From positions 1 to 44,107 of the forward strand of contig CACYAW010000008.1 of assembly GCA_902772455.1 (NCBI GenBank): 44,107 nt of DNA, read 5' to 3'. The stretch is from an uncultured Bacteroidales bacterium. GTDB lineage: Bacteria; Bacteroidota; Bacteroidia; Bacteroidales; Muribaculaceae. Shown here piece after piece: positions 1 through 8,234 of this stretch (positions are counted from its first letter, which is position 1; the number at the start of each line of letters is the position of its first letter). A program made the translations under genes and the position numbers. Below the pieces are notes generated by a model. The model was not told where the DNA came from and did no database searches. It saw only the letters and a list, made by a program, of their open reading frames with translations.

Positions 1-161
1 CCCCAACAGACTTTAGCACCAACAATGACGGCTCAGCATTACCCGTCTTGGTAGTGATAAAACGTATTAATCTGTCAACTTTTTTTAGGACGAGTCAGGT
101 TCGCCGATTGAATTGAGAGTATGGGTTCGCCGTTTTGAGAAATGTTGTTTTTGGCACTCAT
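1..161 (-). other. Possible 5' end of a leftward gene, frame broken at A7
   Basis: On the minus strand an ATG at 161 opens a 28-residue frame (starting MSAKNNISQNGEP) that stops at 75. Just before the stop is a run of seven A residues (plus-strand T run at 80-86). If one A is skipped there, an open frame continues to the window edge (KVDRLIRFITTKTGNAEP...). This could be the start of a real gene with programmed frameshifting, a pseudogene, or chance, since the downstream open stretch is only about 28 codons. A GAGGACA motif lies 15-20 bases upstream of the first in-frame ATG at 176. I do not recognise the product. Confidence 0.25.
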
Positions 162-474
162 AATATATATGTTCATCTGTCCTCAAAAAGTTATTAACAA
201 GTAAGGAAACGCCCTAATTATAGGATTGTTTTGGTCAATTATGGTCGAAAATAGCTGTTTTTTTTGTTAAAATCTAAATGTTAAAGGGTGTTGTTTTTAA
301 CATTTAATTTTGAATAGTACTTTTTTATTCAAAAAGTTTAGATTTTATTATAATTATTTGATTATTAAATTATTAATATATTTTTTGTTTGGTTTTATCA
401 TTTTTTTGCATTTTTTTTTCAAACGTCCCGAAAAGACAGAAAATAAGGGCATTTAGTTAAAATCTTTCTTTTGT

Positions 475-506
475 TTTGCCCATTTCACATTTTTTGACTA
501 GTTTTG
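475..506 (+). promoter_or_regulatory. Bacteroidota promoter for the first susC operon
   Basis: A TTTG (-33) at 475-478 and TAGTTTTG (-7) at 499-506 are separated by exactly 20 bases, matching the sigma-ABfr consensus TTTG-N19-21-TAnnTTTG. The predicted start, near 512, leaves a leader of about 110 bases before the ATG at 624. Bases 181-474 are very AT-rich and show no gene. Confidence 0.7.
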
Positions 507-623
507 CGTACTTGTAATTTATCGATTGCGGCTATTGGAAAGCACCATCGAGACCTTACTCGTAACTGATAAAAAGAAACACATTTTTTTAATTATTTTA
601 TTATTAATAAACATCACTATTTT

Positions 624-3600
624 ATGAAGAAGCTATTTCTGCTGCTGATAGCCATTTGTGCTATCTCACTGGGCATGAGTGCCCAACAAGTAGTGAGGGG
701 ACAGGTTACTGACGCCAATGGCGAACCGCTCATTGGTGCCACTATCCAACCCATTGGCGGAGGAAACGGCGCAGCTACCGACGTAAACGGTGAGTTCTCG
801 CTGAATCTTCCCTACAATGTGAAGACCCTCAAGGTTTCGTATGTGGGTTACAAGACCCAGGAACTTCCTATTCAGCCCAGCATGGCCATCACGATGACTG
901 ACGATGGCACCGCTCTGGACGAGGTGATGGTAGTTGCCTATGGTACTGCCAAGAAGACCTCTTACACCGGTTCGGCCGAGGCTGTGACTAACAAGAAACT
1001 GGAATTGCGTCCCGTGACCGACGCTACCAAGGCCCTCGAGGGTAACGTAGCTGGTCTTCAAGTGACTAGCGCATCTGGTCAGCCCGGTTCATCACCTGTC
1101 ATCCACATCCGTGGTTATGGTTCAATCAATGCTTACAGCACCCCGTTGTATGTTGTGGATGGTGCTCCCTTCGATGGCAACCTGAGCTCGATCAATCCCT
1201 CGGATATCGAGTCGATGACTGTCCTCAAGGATGCAAGTGCCGCCGCTCTGTACGGTGCTCGTGGTGCCAACGGTGTTGTGATGATTACCACCAAGAAGGG
1301 TGTTGAAGGCCGCAGCAACATCATGTGGCGTTCAACCTTCGGTTGGTCATCACGTGCCACCAAGCGCTATGACCTTGTTGATCAGAAGCAATTCGTTCAG
1401 TTGATGTATGAATCACTGCGTAACGATTACGTTTACAACAACGGCATGGACTGGAAGGAAGCTGAGGCTGCTGCCCGCGCCAGCATGAGTGATGTCGATT
1501 ACGGTGGTGGTGAGCAGTACAACCCCTTCAAGAACTATAAGTGGGATCAACTGATCGACCCCGCCACTGGTCAAGTTCGTGCTGATGCACAATCTGCTTG
1601 GCAAGAGGACTGGTATGACAGCGTTATCCGCAACAATGCCTTCCGTCATGAGCACCAGCTGCAGGTAACCGGTGGTAGCGAACACGCACAGTACATGATG
1701 TCATTGGGTTACTTGAACGAGGATGGTATCTTGAAGACCACCAACTATGAGCGTTATACTGGCCGTGCCAACGTCAACAGCCAGATTACCGACTGGTTGG
1801 GTATGAACTTGAACGCTTCATTAGCTCACTCCGTTTCTAACTTCAGTGACTATGATGGCACCAGCACCAGTAACCCCTGGTACACCGCACAGTTCATCAA
1901 CCCGCTGTTCCCTGTTTACCTCAAGGACGCTAGTGGTAAGAACGTGCTCGACAGCGATGGCAATTTACAGTATGACTGGGGTGAGGCAACCCAAAATGGC
2001 ACCCGTCCCGGTTCGTTGAGCGACTTCTCGTCACTTGGTATGCTGATGCTCGATAAGGCTGACAACAAGCGTGACGTTGCTGGTCTGCGCACCGGTATCG
2101 TGCTGGGTAGCGACCTGGCCAAGTACGGCTGGCGTCAGGGCCTCAAGTTAGCTGTGAACTTCAGTTTGGACTATGTGAACCGCAACTACATGCGTTACAT
2201 GAACTCTCAGCACGGTAACCAGGCTAACGCTGGTGGTCTGTTGAGAAAGACCAACAGCCGTACCCAGAGCTACACCTTCAACCAGTTGCTGACCTGGGAT
2301 CGCACCTTTGGTGATCACACCATCGGTCTGTTGGCTGGTCACGAGTGGTATGCTTACAAGTACAGCTACCTGCTGGCTGGTAAGACCAACCTCGTTGATG
2401 GTATCTACGAGTTACGTCCCGCAACTACCTTGCTCGAGGCTGACTCCTATAGCGACAATTATCGCATCGACTCTTGGCTGGGCCGTATCAACTACAACTA
2501 CGGCGGCCGCTACTTCTTGAGCGCTTCGCTGCGTCAGGATAAGTCTTCACGTTTCCACCCCAAGCACAACAAGGGTACCTTCTGGAGTGTTGGTGCTAAC
2601 TGGCGTGTATCGGGTGAGAAGTTCATGCAGAACGTGGGTTGGATCAACAACCTGTCTGTTAAGGTCAGCTATGGTGAGCAGGGTAACGATATGCTCTCTA
2701 CTTACTATGCATGGCAGTCACTCTATGACCTGAGCTATAGCAATGCTTCCAACATTGGTGCAATGATTGCTTCACTGGAGAACCAGAACGTATCTTGGGA
2801 GAAGAGCCAGAACTTAAATGCTGGCTTCGACGCCATTCTGTTCAACCACCGCTTGCAGTTGAACTTTGAGTTCTACAACCGCTTGACCAAGAACATGCTG
2901 CTTAACCGCCCGATGGCCCTCTCAACCGGTTTCACTGGTTACATGGACAACGTAGGTGATATGCGCAACCGCGGTATCGAGGCTTCACTGCGCATCACTC
3001 CCGTCCGCACCTCTGACTTTGAGTGGAATATCACTGCGATGGCTACCCACAACAAGAACAAGGTCATTAAGCTGACCAAGGAGGCTCGCCAGATCATTAG
3101 CGGTGTACGCGTGATTGAAGAAGGTCTGCCCATCTATACTTATTATTTGAGTAAGAGCGCCGGTGTTGATCCAACCACTGGTACACAACTCTATTGGGCT
3201 TATAAAACCGATGATGATGGCAATATGATCGATGGCAGTGAATACATCACCACCGACAAGACTGTTGCTACTTCATGCAAGTACTACCAGGGTAGCCGTG
3301 AGCCGGACATCTTTGGTTCACTGGGTACTGATTTCACATGGAAGGGTCTGACCCTGAGCGTGCTGACTACCTACTCGCTGGGTGGCAAGGTTTATGATGG
3401 CCTGTATGCTTCCAACATGAGTATGTCATACCTCAGCTCCACTTGGAGTTCCAACATGTTGCGCCGTTGGCAGAAGCCCGGTGACATCACCGACGTGCCT
3501 CGCGCTTCACTGCAAGATAATTATCTGTCATCTGACCGTTTCCTGATCAATGCCAGCTATTTTGCTATCAAGAACATCACCCTTTCCTACGCATTGCCCA

Positions 3601-4328
3601 TAAGCTGGATTAGCAAGCTGGGTATGACGGGTGCCCGTATCTTCGGTTCGGTGGATAACTTGGCTCTGTGGACACACCTCAATGGTATGGATCCTCAGTA
3701 CAACTTCACTGGTGGCACTGACTATGACTATAGCCCCAACAAGACCTACACCGTAGGTATTGAGCTGAACTTCGGTAAGACCTATGCCGCTGCCGCTCCC
3801 GCCGTTAACGTGAACCTGCTGAACAGTCAGATCAACGATCTGCGCGCTCAGCTCGCCGAGGCTCAGGGTGTCGCTGCCGATGCTAACAGCCGTCTGGCTC
3901 AGCTGCAGAACGACCTGAATGCCGCTAACCGCGCACTCAACAGCTGCAAGAACGACTTGGCTGCTGCCAAGAATGCCGCTCCCAAGGTGGTTGACAACAG
4001 CAAGCAGTACATGAACATTCTGGTTCACTTCCCCAAGTCACAGACCAACATCACTGCCGATCAGCGTGCTAATGTAGAGCGCGTAGCTGCTTACCTCAAG
4101 AGCCATCCCGAGGCAACCTGCGTTATCAAGGGTTATGCTTCGCCCGAGGGCAAGGAGGACGTTAATGTCAAGCTCGCTAATGGCCGTGCCGCTAGCGTGA
4201 AGGATATGCTCGTCAAGAAGTATGGTATCGCTGCCAACCGCATCAATGCCGCTGGCCAGGGTATCAGCAACATGTTTGACGAATTGAGCTGGAACCGTGT
4301 TTCGATTTGCGAAATCATCGTGAAGTAA
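624..4328 (+). CDS. SusC/RagA-type TonB-dependent receptor with C-terminal OmpA domain
   Basis: Outer-membrane nutrient transporter of 1234 residues, driven by TonB and expected to work with the SusD lipoprotein encoded next. Visible in order: signal peptide (1-20, cleavage after MSA); carboxypeptidase-regulatory-like domain (about 22-95, with GEPLIGAT); TonB-box-like DEVMVVAYG (99-107); plug domain with LEGNVAGLQV, a VVDG motif, VLKDASAAALYGARGANGVV and ITTKKG; then the barrel, which ends at a typical final strand (YTVGIELNFGK, about residue 1052). Unusually, the chain continues with a 66-residue Ala/Asn/Leu-rich coiled coil (1053-1118) and a 116-residue OmpA-like domain (1119-1234) containing GYASPEG, NGRAASV and a WNRVSI end. 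Arg1188 matches the conserved peptidoglycan-binding Arg of OmpA; the usual Asp is Ser1173. Substrate unknown: no glycoside hydrolase or peptidase is encoded beside it. Confidence 0.95.
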   Translation: MKKLFLLLIAICAISLGMSAQQVVRGQVTDANGEPLIGATIQPIGGGNGAATDVNGEFSLNLPYNVKTLKVSYVGYKTQELPIQPSMAITMTDDGTALDEVMVVAYGTAKKTSYTGSAEAVTNKKLELRPVTDATKALEGNVAGLQVTSASGQPGSSPVIHIRGYGSINAYSTPLYVVDGAPFDGNLSSINPSDIESMTVLKDASAAALYGARGANGVVMITTKKGVEGRSNIMWRSTFGWSSRATKRYDLVDQKQFVQLMYESLRNDYVYNNGMDWKEAEAAARASMSDVDYGGGEQYNPFKNYKWDQLIDPATGQVRADAQSAWQEDWYDSVIRNNAFRHEHQLQVTGGSEHAQYMMSLGYLNEDGILKTTNYERYTGRANVNSQITDWLGMNLNASLAHSVSNFSDYDGTSTSNPWYTAQFINPLFPVYLKDASGKNVLDSDGNLQYDWGEATQNGTRPGSLSDFSSLGMLMLDKADNKRDVAGLRTGIVLGSDLAKYGWRQGLKLAVNFSLDYVNRNYMRYMNSQHGNQANAGGLLRKTNSRTQSYTFNQLLTWDRTFGDHTIGLLAGHEWYAYKYSYLLAGKTNLVDGIYELRPATTLLEADSYSDNYRIDSWLGRINYNYGGRYFLSASLRQDKSSRFHPKHNKGTFWSVGANWRVSGEKFMQNVGWINNLSVKVSYGEQGNDMLSTYYAWQSLYDLSYSNASNIGAMIASLENQNVSWEKSQNLNAGFDAILFNHRLQLNFEFYNRLTKNMLLNRPMALSTGFTGYMDNVGDMRNRGIEASLRITPVRTSDFEWNITAMATHNKNKVIKLTKEARQIISGVRVIEEGLPIYTYYLSKSAGVDPTTGTQLYWAYKTDDDGNMIDGSEYITTDKTVATSCKYYQGSREPDIFGSLGTDFTWKGLTLSVLTTYSLGGKVYDGLYASNMSMSYLSSTWSSNMLRRWQKPGDITDVPRASLQDNYLSSDRFLINASYFAIKNITLSYALPISWISKLGMTGARIFGSVDNLALWTHLNGMDPQYNFTGGTDYDYSPNKTYTVGIELNFGKTYAAAAPAVNVNLLNSQINDLRAQLAEAQGVAADANSRLAQLQNDLNAANRALNSCKNDLAAAKNAAPKVVDNSKQYMNILVHFPKSQTNITADQRANVERVAAYLKSHPEATCVIKGYASPEGKEDVNVKLANGRAASVKDMLVKKYGIAANRINAAGQGISNMFDELSWNRVSICEIIVK

Positions 4329-4339
4329 GAATAATTAAA

Positions 4340-4449
4340 GTTGTAAGTTTTAAGTTGTAAGTTTTTAAGTATGGAATGTACCGCCTGAAATTATATTGAC
4401 AGTAGTATTATTACTTAAAACTAAAAACTTAAAACTAAAAACTAAAAAA
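4340..4449. repeat. Heptad inverted-repeat element between susC and susD (copy A)
   Basis: The left arm (4340-4370) is built of 7-base units such as GTTGTAA and GTTTTAA. The right arm (4413-4449) has complementary units such as ACTTAAA and ACTAAAA. The arms can pair into a long AU-rich stem around a 42-base centre that contains CGCCTGAAA at 4382-4390. The same design, with the same central motif 12 bases after the left arm, lies between the other susC and susD at 38848-38952. It may lower transcription or stabilise mRNA between the two genes; that role is inference. Confidence 0.8.
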
Positions 4450-4462
4450 CAACGATATAAAC

Positions 4463-5989
4463 ATGAAAAAGATATTTAAATATTTGTTGATTGGAATGTT
4501 CGGCATGCTCGTCCTCTCGTCATGCGACAGCAAGTTGCTCGAAACCGAGCCTACCGACTCCATGTCGGGTTCTACCTTCATGGGCGACGCCACCAAGGCA
4601 CTCATCCCCCTGAATGGTATCTACCGCTCGATGTACACTTCTGGTTGGTCCACCACCGGTAATACCCATCAGTGTTTCGGCATCAGCGCCTATAACCTGA
4701 TGGCCGAGGTCATGGGTGATGACTTCATCATGGGTGCAATGGGAAGCGGCTGGTTCTGGTATGACGCAACCTATGACGTCAAGGATCTGTTTACCCGTTC
4801 GTCCTGGCGCAGCTATGACCTGTGGATGGCCTACTACACCTGGATTGCCAACGCCAACTACATCATCGCCGCCGAGGAAACCATGGAAGGCTCCAGCGAG
4901 GATGTAAGTTATGTCATTGGTCAGGCTTATGCCATCCGTGCCTACAGCTACTTCATGCTGGCTCAAACATTTGCTCGCACCTACAAGGGCCATGAGAGTG
5001 ATCCCTGTGTGCCTATCTATAATGAGCCTACAATGACCACAACTACCGGTCAGCCTCGCTCGACCGTAGCTCAGGTGTATGAGCAGATCGACAAGGACAT
5101 CAACAAGGCCGTTGAGTTGCTGGCCAAGTCGCCCGCTCAGCGCCATCCCAGCCACATGAGCTATGCTGTTGCTTTGGGTCTGAGAGCCCGTATCGACCTG
5201 GTTGAGGAGAAATGGGATAATGCTCTCAACGACGCAAAGGCTGCCATCGATGCCAGTGGCTGTGCTATTGGAGCCGTTGGTTTAGTCAACAGTGTTGATG
5301 CTTCGGACGTCATGTGGGGTGCACAGATTGTCAGCGACCAGTCTGGTATGTTCGCTTCGCTGTTTGCTCACATGAGCACCGATATTTCCTATGGTCAGCG
5401 TGCTCCCAAGCAGATCAGTACTTGGCTGTATAACAAGATGAGCGATACCGATGCACGTCGTGCTTGGTGGGATCCCTCCAGCAGTTACAGCACTGGCGGT
5501 TATATCCAGAAGAAGTTTGACTTTACCGACCTTCAGACCTGGACCGGTGACTACGTATGGATGCGTGTTGAGGAAATGTACCTCACCGCTGCCGAGGCTG
5601 CTTGCCGCAAGAGTGATGACGCTACTGCCAAGCAGTACCTCATGGCCCTCATGAGCAAGCGTGATGCTAACTACACCTGCAATAAGACCGGTAACAGGCT
5701 TGGTACTCTTACCGATGAGATGACAGGTTCTCTGCTTGAGGAAATCCTTATCCAGCGCCGTATTGAGTTGTGGGGTGAGGATGGCCGTATCTACACTATC
5801 CGCCGTCTGCGTCAGGGATTTGAGCGCAAAGCTGACTATGGATGGCCTGACAAGCTGTTGCTGCCCAACAGGCCTTCTACTGATCCTGAATGCTACATGT
5901 GGGTTCTTACCATTCCTCAGGCTGAGTTCGATGGCAATGAGAACTTGAATATTGCAACAGACCAGAATCCTGTTGGTGATTACAAATAA
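4463..5989 (+). CDS. SusD/RagB-family surface lipoprotein
   Basis: Substrate-capturing lipoprotein of 508 residues that should form the lid of the preceding SusC receptor. It has a lipoprotein signal with lipobox LSSC (Cys21), the N-terminal LLETEPTDSMSG segment typical of SusD proteins, a TPR-rich core (AYAIRAYSYFMLAQTF, then VYEQIDKDINKAVELL), and a C-terminal part with VWMRVEEMYLTAAEAA and EEILIQRRIELWGEDGR, all standard for this family. It lies 134 bases after susC and 20 bases before the next lipoprotein gene, so the three are probably one operon. The spacer before it holds the heptad inverted repeat, which could set the SusC:SusD ratio. The ligand cannot be read from sequence. Confidence 0.93.
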   Translation: MKKIFKYLLIGMFGMLVLSSCDSKLLETEPTDSMSGSTFMGDATKALIPLNGIYRSMYTSGWSTTGNTHQCFGISAYNLMAEVMGDDFIMGAMGSGWFWYDATYDVKDLFTRSSWRSYDLWMAYYTWIANANYIIAAEETMEGSSEDVSYVIGQAYAIRAYSYFMLAQTFARTYKGHESDPCVPIYNEPTMTTTTGQPRSTVAQVYEQIDKDINKAVELLAKSPAQRHPSHMSYAVALGLRARIDLVEEKWDNALNDAKAAIDASGCAIGAVGLVNSVDASDVMWGAQIVSDQSGMFASLFAHMSTDISYGQRAPKQISTWLYNKMSDTDARRAWWDPSSSYSTGGYIQKKFDFTDLQTWTGDYVWMRVEEMYLTAAEAACRKSDDATAKQYLMALMSKRDANYTCNKTGNRLGTLTDEMTGSLLEEILIQRRIELWGEDGRIYTIRRLRQGFERKADYGWPDKLLLPNRPSTDPECYMWVLTIPQAEFDGNENLNIATDQNPVGDYK

Positions 5990-6009
5990 TCTTTAAAAAG
6001 TAAAGAACT

Positions 6010-6795
6010 ATGAAATTTGGTAAATATATTTTAGGATTAGCTATTGTTGCTGCCAGTTTGTCTTTGACCAGCTGTGACCAGGACAATGAGGGCGCTATCT
6101 TTGAGGGTCCGGCTCTGGCGAATGTATCATTCACCCAGAAGGCTATAAATACCGAGACCGAAGAGTCGACAATGACCATTCCCGTAGTGGTTACGCGCAA
6201 CTACTCTACCGAGCCCTACACTGCCACTATCACTATGACAGATGCCAGTGGCAACAATTTCAAATTGCAGAACAATCAGGTGACATTTGCTGCGGGTGAG
6301 CAGAAAGCCCAGACTGCGGTTGTCATCACCGATATCCAGGAGGGTAACCTCTATACCTGTAAGTTGCAGCTGTCAGACGCTGATGTTCAAACCGCAAATC
6401 AATTCGAGAACCAGATTCACAGCATGACCATTGAGGTTTTGCGTCGAGCATGGATTTCGTTGGGTATGGCTCACTACAACTCGCCCGAGTGGTGGGAAGA
6501 GGAGTTTGATGTTGAGGTGAAACAGGCCGAGGGCACCAATCTTTACAAGCTGATAGGTCTTTTCCAGGCTGGCTACGACATCTCCTTCACTATCGAAGAC
6601 AACAAGGTTTATGTTCCCAAGCAAGTATCTTGGGTTCATAGCGGTTATGGCCCCGTTTCGCTGTGTGGCTATGCTGGTGATAATAACTATGCCGGTCCCT
6701 ATGATCCCGAGACCAAGACGGCCACGCTCGACCTTGTTCACACGGTAAGCGCCGGTTCGTTTGGTGACTATGTTGACTATCTGACCATGCCGTAA
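6010..6795 (+). CDS. Putative surface lipoprotein, Calx-beta-like
   Basis: Lipoprotein of 261 residues with lipobox LTSC (Cys22) followed by an Asp/Glu-containing stretch (DQDNEGAIF), as in exported Bacteroidota surface lipoproteins. Residues of about 35-145 look like a beta-sandwich of the Calx-beta or related type (TIPVVVTRNYSTEPYTATI, then VTFAAGEQKAQTAVVITD). The second half, rich in Trp and Tyr (AHYNSPEWWEEEFDVEV and onward), is not recognised. As the third gene after susC and susD, with only 20 bases between stop and start, it fits the place of the accessory ligand-binding lipoprotein in an uptake locus. That role is inferred from position, as no binding site can be identified. Confidence 0.75.
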   Translation: MKFGKYILGLAIVAASLSLTSCDQDNEGAIFEGPALANVSFTQKAINTETEESTMTIPVVVTRNYSTEPYTATITMTDASGNNFKLQNNQVTFAAGEQKAQTAVVITDIQEGNLYTCKLQLSDADVQTANQFENQIHSMTIEVLRRAWISLGMAHYNSPEWWEEEFDVEVKQAEGTNLYKLIGLFQAGYDISFTIEDNKVYVPKQVSWVHSGYGPVSLCGYAGDNNYAGPYDPETKTATLDLVHTVSAGSFGDYVDYLTMP

Positions 6796-6834
6796 TCGTC
6801 AGCAAGTTCTTAACTAGAACATAATCTACACTGC

Positions 6835-6873
6835 AAGGGTGGGCGCTCCCGCAAGGGGAAGGTGCCCACCCTT
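6835..6873 (+). terminator. Hairpin after the first SusC/SusD operon
   Basis: AAGGGTGGGC (6835-6844) and GCCCACCCTT (6864-6873) form a perfect 10-bp stem with a further small CCC/GGG pairing in the loop, 40 bases after the last stop. There is no strong T-run, so it could also be a 3' stabiliser. Confidence 0.6.
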
Positions 6874-6900
6874 CATCATTGACTCAATTCATTCTCCAAG

Positions 6901-6926
6901 TAGAGACGCAAAATTTTGCGTCTCTA
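6901..6926. repeat. 26-bp perfect palindrome
   Basis: TAGAGACGCAAAA is followed at once by its exact reverse complement. A looser copy with the same AGACGCAA...TTGCGTCT core and a 4-base spacer is at 7177-7196. The two copies bracket the longer inverted repeat at 6969-7121, giving a repeat cluster like bacterial interspersed extragenic elements. Confidence 0.85.
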
Positions 6927-6968
6927 TTGGTTCAATGGGGTAATCAAGTCATGGTTTTATGGCATGTC

Positions 6969-7121
6969 TCACCCAAAGGGTGATCTTTGAGTAACCCCCT
7001 TGCCAATCGTGATCCGAAGCATAGCGAGGAGAGCGAGGGCAAATATCCCCGCCAACCGGCACTCCTCGCTACGCTTCGGAAGCCGATTGGCGGGGTTACT
7101 AAAAGGACACCCTTCGGGTGA
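6969..7121. repeat. 153-bp long inverted-repeat element
   Basis: Arms 6969-7031 and 7062-7121 (63 and 60 bases) are reverse complements with one 3-base gap and a handful of mismatches, around a 30-base loop. Each arm also starts with its own small hairpin (ACCC/GGGT around AA or TTCG). The short frames that cross it are by-products of the repeat. Without transposase or clear target duplications it may be a MITE-like or REP-type element. Confidence 0.8.
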
Positions 7122-7176
7122 TAATTCGGGATGCGTAGCATTAGGTTTTACAGATGACAGACATCACCTGCACCCA

Positions 7177-7196
7177 AGACGCAAAATCTTGCGTCT
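7177..7196. repeat. Second copy of the AGACGCAA palindrome
   Basis: AGACGCAA and TTGCGTCT flank AATC. It is the diverged partner of the 26-bp palindrome at 6901. The rest of the spacer up to 7306 shows nothing else that I can support. Confidence 0.75.
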
Positions 7197-7306
7197 CTAT
7201 GAGAACATTTTGAGTGGATACCTAAAAAAAACTCGATTTTTTGAAACTTTTTGGCCCCCTTGTGCGTCTATAGTATAGAAACAAATAATTAAATCATTGA
7301 TAAGAT

Positions 7307-8089
7307 ATGAAAAAGGTATTGGTAATGAGCCTCTTGGCTCTTGTGGTGATGACGATGTCGTCATGCCTGCGTGTGAAAATTGACGGTAAGGATTGGAATT
7401 TTGGCGGTCACACCAACGACACTCCCACCCAGGTGCATCAGGTGGGACAGGTAACGTCGATGAATGCGTTTGATGCAGTGGGTGTGGCTGGTCCCTTCAA
7501 TGTCATCTTTGAGCAGGGTGAGAGCCACACCGTGCGTGTCGAGGGTACGCCCGAGCAGTTGAGCAAGATGACTATCTATGTCAAGGATAATGAGTTGGTT
7601 ATTGACCAGCGCAAGAATGAGTCCAGCGGCACATTTGATGGCTTGCAAGTCTTTGTCACCTCGCCCATGGTTGACGCTCTTGAACTGGCGGGGTCAGGAA
7701 AAATCTCGGCACCCAAAGCATTGGCTGTGAACGATATCAGATTGGAGATTGCCGGTTCGGGCGACATCACACTCGCTCAGCTCACCAGCAAGAATTTGAA
7801 CATGGAGATTGCCGGATCGGGTGACATCACCTTGGGCACTGTCCAGGCCAATGAGGTGAGGAGTGAAATTGCCGGCTCGGGTGATATCGAACTGGCTAGC
7901 CTCGTCTGCAAGAACGTGAAAAATGAGATTGCCGGCTCGGGAAATATTACACTCAACAACCTCAACGTTGACCATGTCAAGAGCGAGATTGCCGGCTCAG
8001 GTGACGTCATCCTGCGCGGCAAGGTGGGCTCTCACGACGAGGAAACCGCCGGCAGTGGCAAGGTAGATGTCTCAGGCCTGAAGAATTAA
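7307..8089 (+). CDS. DUF2807 (head GIN domain) lipoprotein
   Basis: Lipoprotein of 260 residues with lipobox MSSC (Cys20). It begins with the conserved DUF2807 pattern: a segment saying the value depends on an internal signal (FDAVGVAGPFNVIFEQGE), then HTVRVEGTPEQLSKMTIYVKDNELVI. From residue 147 it has five copies of a 20-residue unit EIAGSGDITL..., likely coils of a right-handed beta-solenoid, ending in AGSGKVDVSGLKN. At DNA level the units recur every 60 bases exactly (7745, 7805, 7865, 7925, 7985), so unit number could change by recombination. The family is common in Bacteroidota and its function is not settled; adhesion has been proposed. The stop codon directly abuts a heptad repeat tract. 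Confidence 0.88.
   Translation: MKKVLVMSLLALVVMTMSSCLRVKIDGKDWNFGGHTNDTPTQVHQVGQVTSMNAFDAVGVAGPFNVIFEQGESHTVRVEGTPEQLSKMTIYVKDNELVIDQRKNESSGTFDGLQVFVTSPMVDALELAGSGKISAPKALAVNDIRLEIAGSGDITLAQLTSKNLNMEIAGSGDITLGTVQANEVRSEIAGSGDIELASLVCKNVKNEIAGSGNITLNNLNVDHVKSEIAGSGDVILRGKVGSHDEETAGSGKVDVSGLKN
7745..8044 (+). repeat. Five 60-base tandem repeats inside the DUF2807 gene
   Basis: GAGATTGCCGG-type starts occur at 7745, 7805, 7865, 7925 and 7985. All units encode a variant of EIAGSGDITL plus ten more variable residues, so selection appears to keep the coil-forming positions while the rest drifts. Confidence 0.9.
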
Positions 8090-8090
8090 G

Positions 8091-8234
8091 AGTTAACAGT
8101 TAACAGTTAATAGTTAACAGTGAACAGTTAATAGTGAAGAGTTGTATCAAGACGAAAGTTACTCCTAACTGCTCACTCCTAACTTTTCACTGTTCACTCT
8201 TCACTTTTCACTTTTCACTCTTCACTCCTAACTG
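8091..8234. repeat. Heptad inverted-repeat tract between convergent genes (copy B)
   Basis: Left arm 8091-8142 is a run of 7-base units (AGTTAAC, AGTTAAT, AGTGAAC, AGTGAAG). Right arm 8161-8234 has complementary units (CACTCCT, AACTTTT, CACTGTT, CACTTTT). An 18-base centre separates them. It can fold as a long hairpin in either direction and probably works as a bidirectional terminator. The right arm encodes the last residues and the stop of the leftward gene ending at 8208. Confidence 0.8.

Noticed and set aside
549-560. GAGACCTTACTC shared by the first susC leader and the nfeD leader (29706)
   Set aside because: A shared 12-mer is expected many times by chance in 44 kb, and the flanks do not match.
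3528-4028. Leftward frame of 166 codons inside the first susC
   Set aside because: Antisense to a strongly supported gene, with no signal or motif.
4340-4449. CRISPR array
   Set aside because: The repeats are 7-base units without spacers and form facing arms; no cas gene is present.
7000-7278. Short rightward frame of 92 codons
   Set aside because: It crosses the long inverted repeat and the second palindrome; its apparent SSLRFGSRL-type motifs are repeat translations. No start signal or family match.
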